Shown here piece after piece: positions 63,226-64,000 of a stretch of 64,000 bases of DNA. The notes below the pieces were generated by a model. It had not been told where the DNA came from, ran no database searches, and was given only the letters and a program-made list of their open reading frames with translations. The stretch's first letter is position 1, and every line of letters starts with the position of its first letter. The DNA comes from Auanema rhodensis (Eukaryota; Nematoda; Chromadorea; Rhabditida; Rhabditidae), in assembly GCA_964057225.1 (NCBI GenBank), contig OZ059896.1, positions 1,984,001 to 2,048,000 of the forward strand, in the 5' to 3' direction. The position numbers were made by a program, and so were the translations under genes.

Positions 63226-63575
63226 GATCATAACTAATTTTTTATTGAGTGTTTCCCAATGTAGTATAGTGCATTCGATGTGGATTTTTAAGCTGCGTCG
63301 ATCTGTGTTATCAGATTTGCGCTAGCTTAAAAATGCACCGAGATATCAACTGATATAAGTTCACACTTATATCCTCGATTTTCACCCTGAAGAATTAATT
63401 TTTTTGTTGAATAACAATGTCCATCGTCTTTGTCTTGAAAAAAGGAATCTAAAAACATCTACTTTTTGTGAAATTATTTTGAAATTTTTCGGGAAAATTT
63501 TTGTCAAAATGTTTTTGGAAGCAATGTTGAGTGTACATGGAAACTCAACCTACACTAATGCATCATTTTTCAAAC
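63226..63575. repeat. m177, 350-bp monomer with the only register change
   Basis: The start reads AATTTTTTATTGAG where other monomers have AATTTTTGTATTGAG, so one G is missing near 63243. It also has CAACCTACAC in place of CAACATACAC. Otherwise it is the TTTCCCAATG type. m178 (63576-63926) is again 351 bp and m179 (63927-64000) is cut by the window edge. Confidence 0.93.
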
Positions 63576-64000
63576 GATCATAACTAATTTTTGTATTGAG
63601 TGTTTTCCAATGTAGTATAGTGCATTCGATGTGGATTTTTAAGCTGCGTCGATCTGTGTTATCAGATTTGCGCTAGCTTAAAAATGCACCGAGATATCAA
63701 CTGATATAAGTTCACACTTATATCCTCGATTTTCACCCTGAAGAATTAATTTTTTTGTTGAATAACAATGTCCATCGTCTTTGTCTTGAAAAAAGGAATC
63801 TAAAAACATCTACTTTTTGTGAAATTATTTTGAAATTTTTCGGGAAAATTTTTGTCAAAATGTTTTTGGAAGCAATTTTGAGTGTACATGGAAACTCAAC
63901 ATACACTAATGCATCATTTTTCAAACGATCATAACTAATTTTTGTATTGAGTGTTTCCCAATGTAGTATAGTGCATTCGATGTGGATTTTTAAGCTGCGT

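Larger units (their letters stand above)
1366..64000. repeat. 351-bp satellite array
   Basis: GATCATAACT recurs at 1450, 1801, 2152 and every 351 bp up to 62875. That gives 176 monomers in exact register, then one of 350 bp, one of 351 bp and a partial. Monomer landmarks, by approximate position from GATCATAACT, are: 1-22 with AATTTTTGTATT; 23-50 variable; 60-110 a stem-loop block around AAGCTGCGTCGATCTG; 115-151 ACCGAGATATCAACTG and a palindrome; 152-230 CCTCGATTTTCACC to CTTTGTCTTGAAAA; 231-280 TCTAAAAACATCTAC and a variable AT tract; 281-351 TTTTTGGAAGCAAT, CATGGAAACTCAACATACAC and ATGCATCATTTTTC. All copies run head to tail in one orientation. Each normal monomer has one GATATC, so EcoRV should give a 351-bp ladder. 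I do not recognise the family by name. Confidence 0.98.
42868..64000. repeat. Zone II of the 351-bp array (m119 to m179)
   Basis: From m119 on, variants rare or absent in Zone I dominate: GAAGATTTAA or GAAGACTTAA, GATATAGGTTC, CACCGTGAAG, TTGAATGACA, GTAAATTTATTC, GGGAAAATGTTTG, GCATTGTTGAG, CAAACAATC, TTTCCCAATG and GCGTTGCTTAATG. The Zone I GCTAAATT form is absent. m120 still carries some Zone I character (CACCTAT, TTGTCTATCG, GTTTTTGCC), so the boundary is mixed over 42868-43569. Orientation and register do not change. Confidence 0.88.

Noticed and set aside
1607-63924. Recurrent 63-codon minus-strand open frame, one per monomer in many monomers (for example 1607-1798)
   Set aside because: It starts with TTG and has no ATG near the start. 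Most Zone I monomers break it (GCTAAATT gives TAG; TTGTCTATC gives TAG). The region upstream has stops in most subtypes. Changes between monomers follow the general subtype pattern and not codon positions. I see no recognisable domain. The 351-bp length being a multiple of 3 explains why the frame recurs.
1366-64000. CRISPR-like array
   Set aside because: The repetition is continuous 351-bp tandem units with no short repeat and unique-spacer pattern, and there are no cas-like genes.
1366-64000. CENP-B box in the 351-bp monomer
   Set aside because: The candidates TTCGATGCGG and TTTCGGGAAA, and their complements, do not fit the pattern TTCG, four bases, A, two bases, CGGG.
1-64000. Telomeric repeats
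   Set aside because: I saw no runs of TTAGGG, TTTAGGG or TTAGG on either strand, so a direct telomere junction is not supported.
1450-64000. 351-bp monomer as a dimer of a ~175-bp unit
   Set aside because: Comparing the two halves by eye gave only short AT-rich matches and no consistent alignment, so an internal duplication is not supported.

Overview
The window is entirely tandem-repeat (satellite) DNA. I see no protein gene, RNA gene, promoter, CRISPR array or transposon that I can support. There are two unrelated satellites. One has a ~179-bp unit (positions 1-1364) and the other a 351-bp unit (about 1366-64000, running off the right edge). They meet at an abrupt junction near 1364-1366. 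The sequence is AT-rich. The long homogenised arrays, higher-order repeats and unit lengths near one and two nucleosomes point to nuclear heterochromatin (centromeric, pericentromeric or subtelomeric) of a eukaryote. A plant or an insect is the most likely source, but the sequence does not settle this. I recognise neither satellite as a named family.

Layout. 1-1364: eight units of the 179-bp satellite. The first six form two copies of a 536-bp trimer (179+179+178). The seventh carries a 5-bp insertion and the eighth is cut by the junction. 1366-1449: a partial 351-bp unit. 1450-63225: 176 consecutive monomers in exact 351-bp register. I number them m1 to m176, each starting at the motif GATCATAACT, so monomer n starts at 1099+351n. 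m177 (63226-63575) has lost one base, m178 is full length and m179 is cut by the window edge.

The 351-bp array has two variant zones. Zone I (m3-m118, about 2152-42867) mixes monomers with TTTTTGCTAAATT and TTTTTGTGAAATT. It is built from large duplicated blocks: A (about 1557-11628), B (11980 to about 16650) and C (about 16650-25668), then an 11-monomer higher-order repeat (28477-36198) and smaller 2- and 3-monomer duplications. Zone II (m119-m178) has different diagnostic variants (GAAGATTTAA, GTAAATTTATTC, TTTCCCAATG) and shorter, younger duplications of 1, 2, 3, 4 and 14 monomers. m1-m2 at the left edge are of Zone II type and match m124-m125.

No genes act together here. The signal is structural: strict unit length, three inverted repeats in every monomer, and a readable history of unequal exchange and gene-conversion-like patches left as hybrid monomers. 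The short open frames on the minus strand lack an ATG start and are broken in many units, so I treat them as non-coding.
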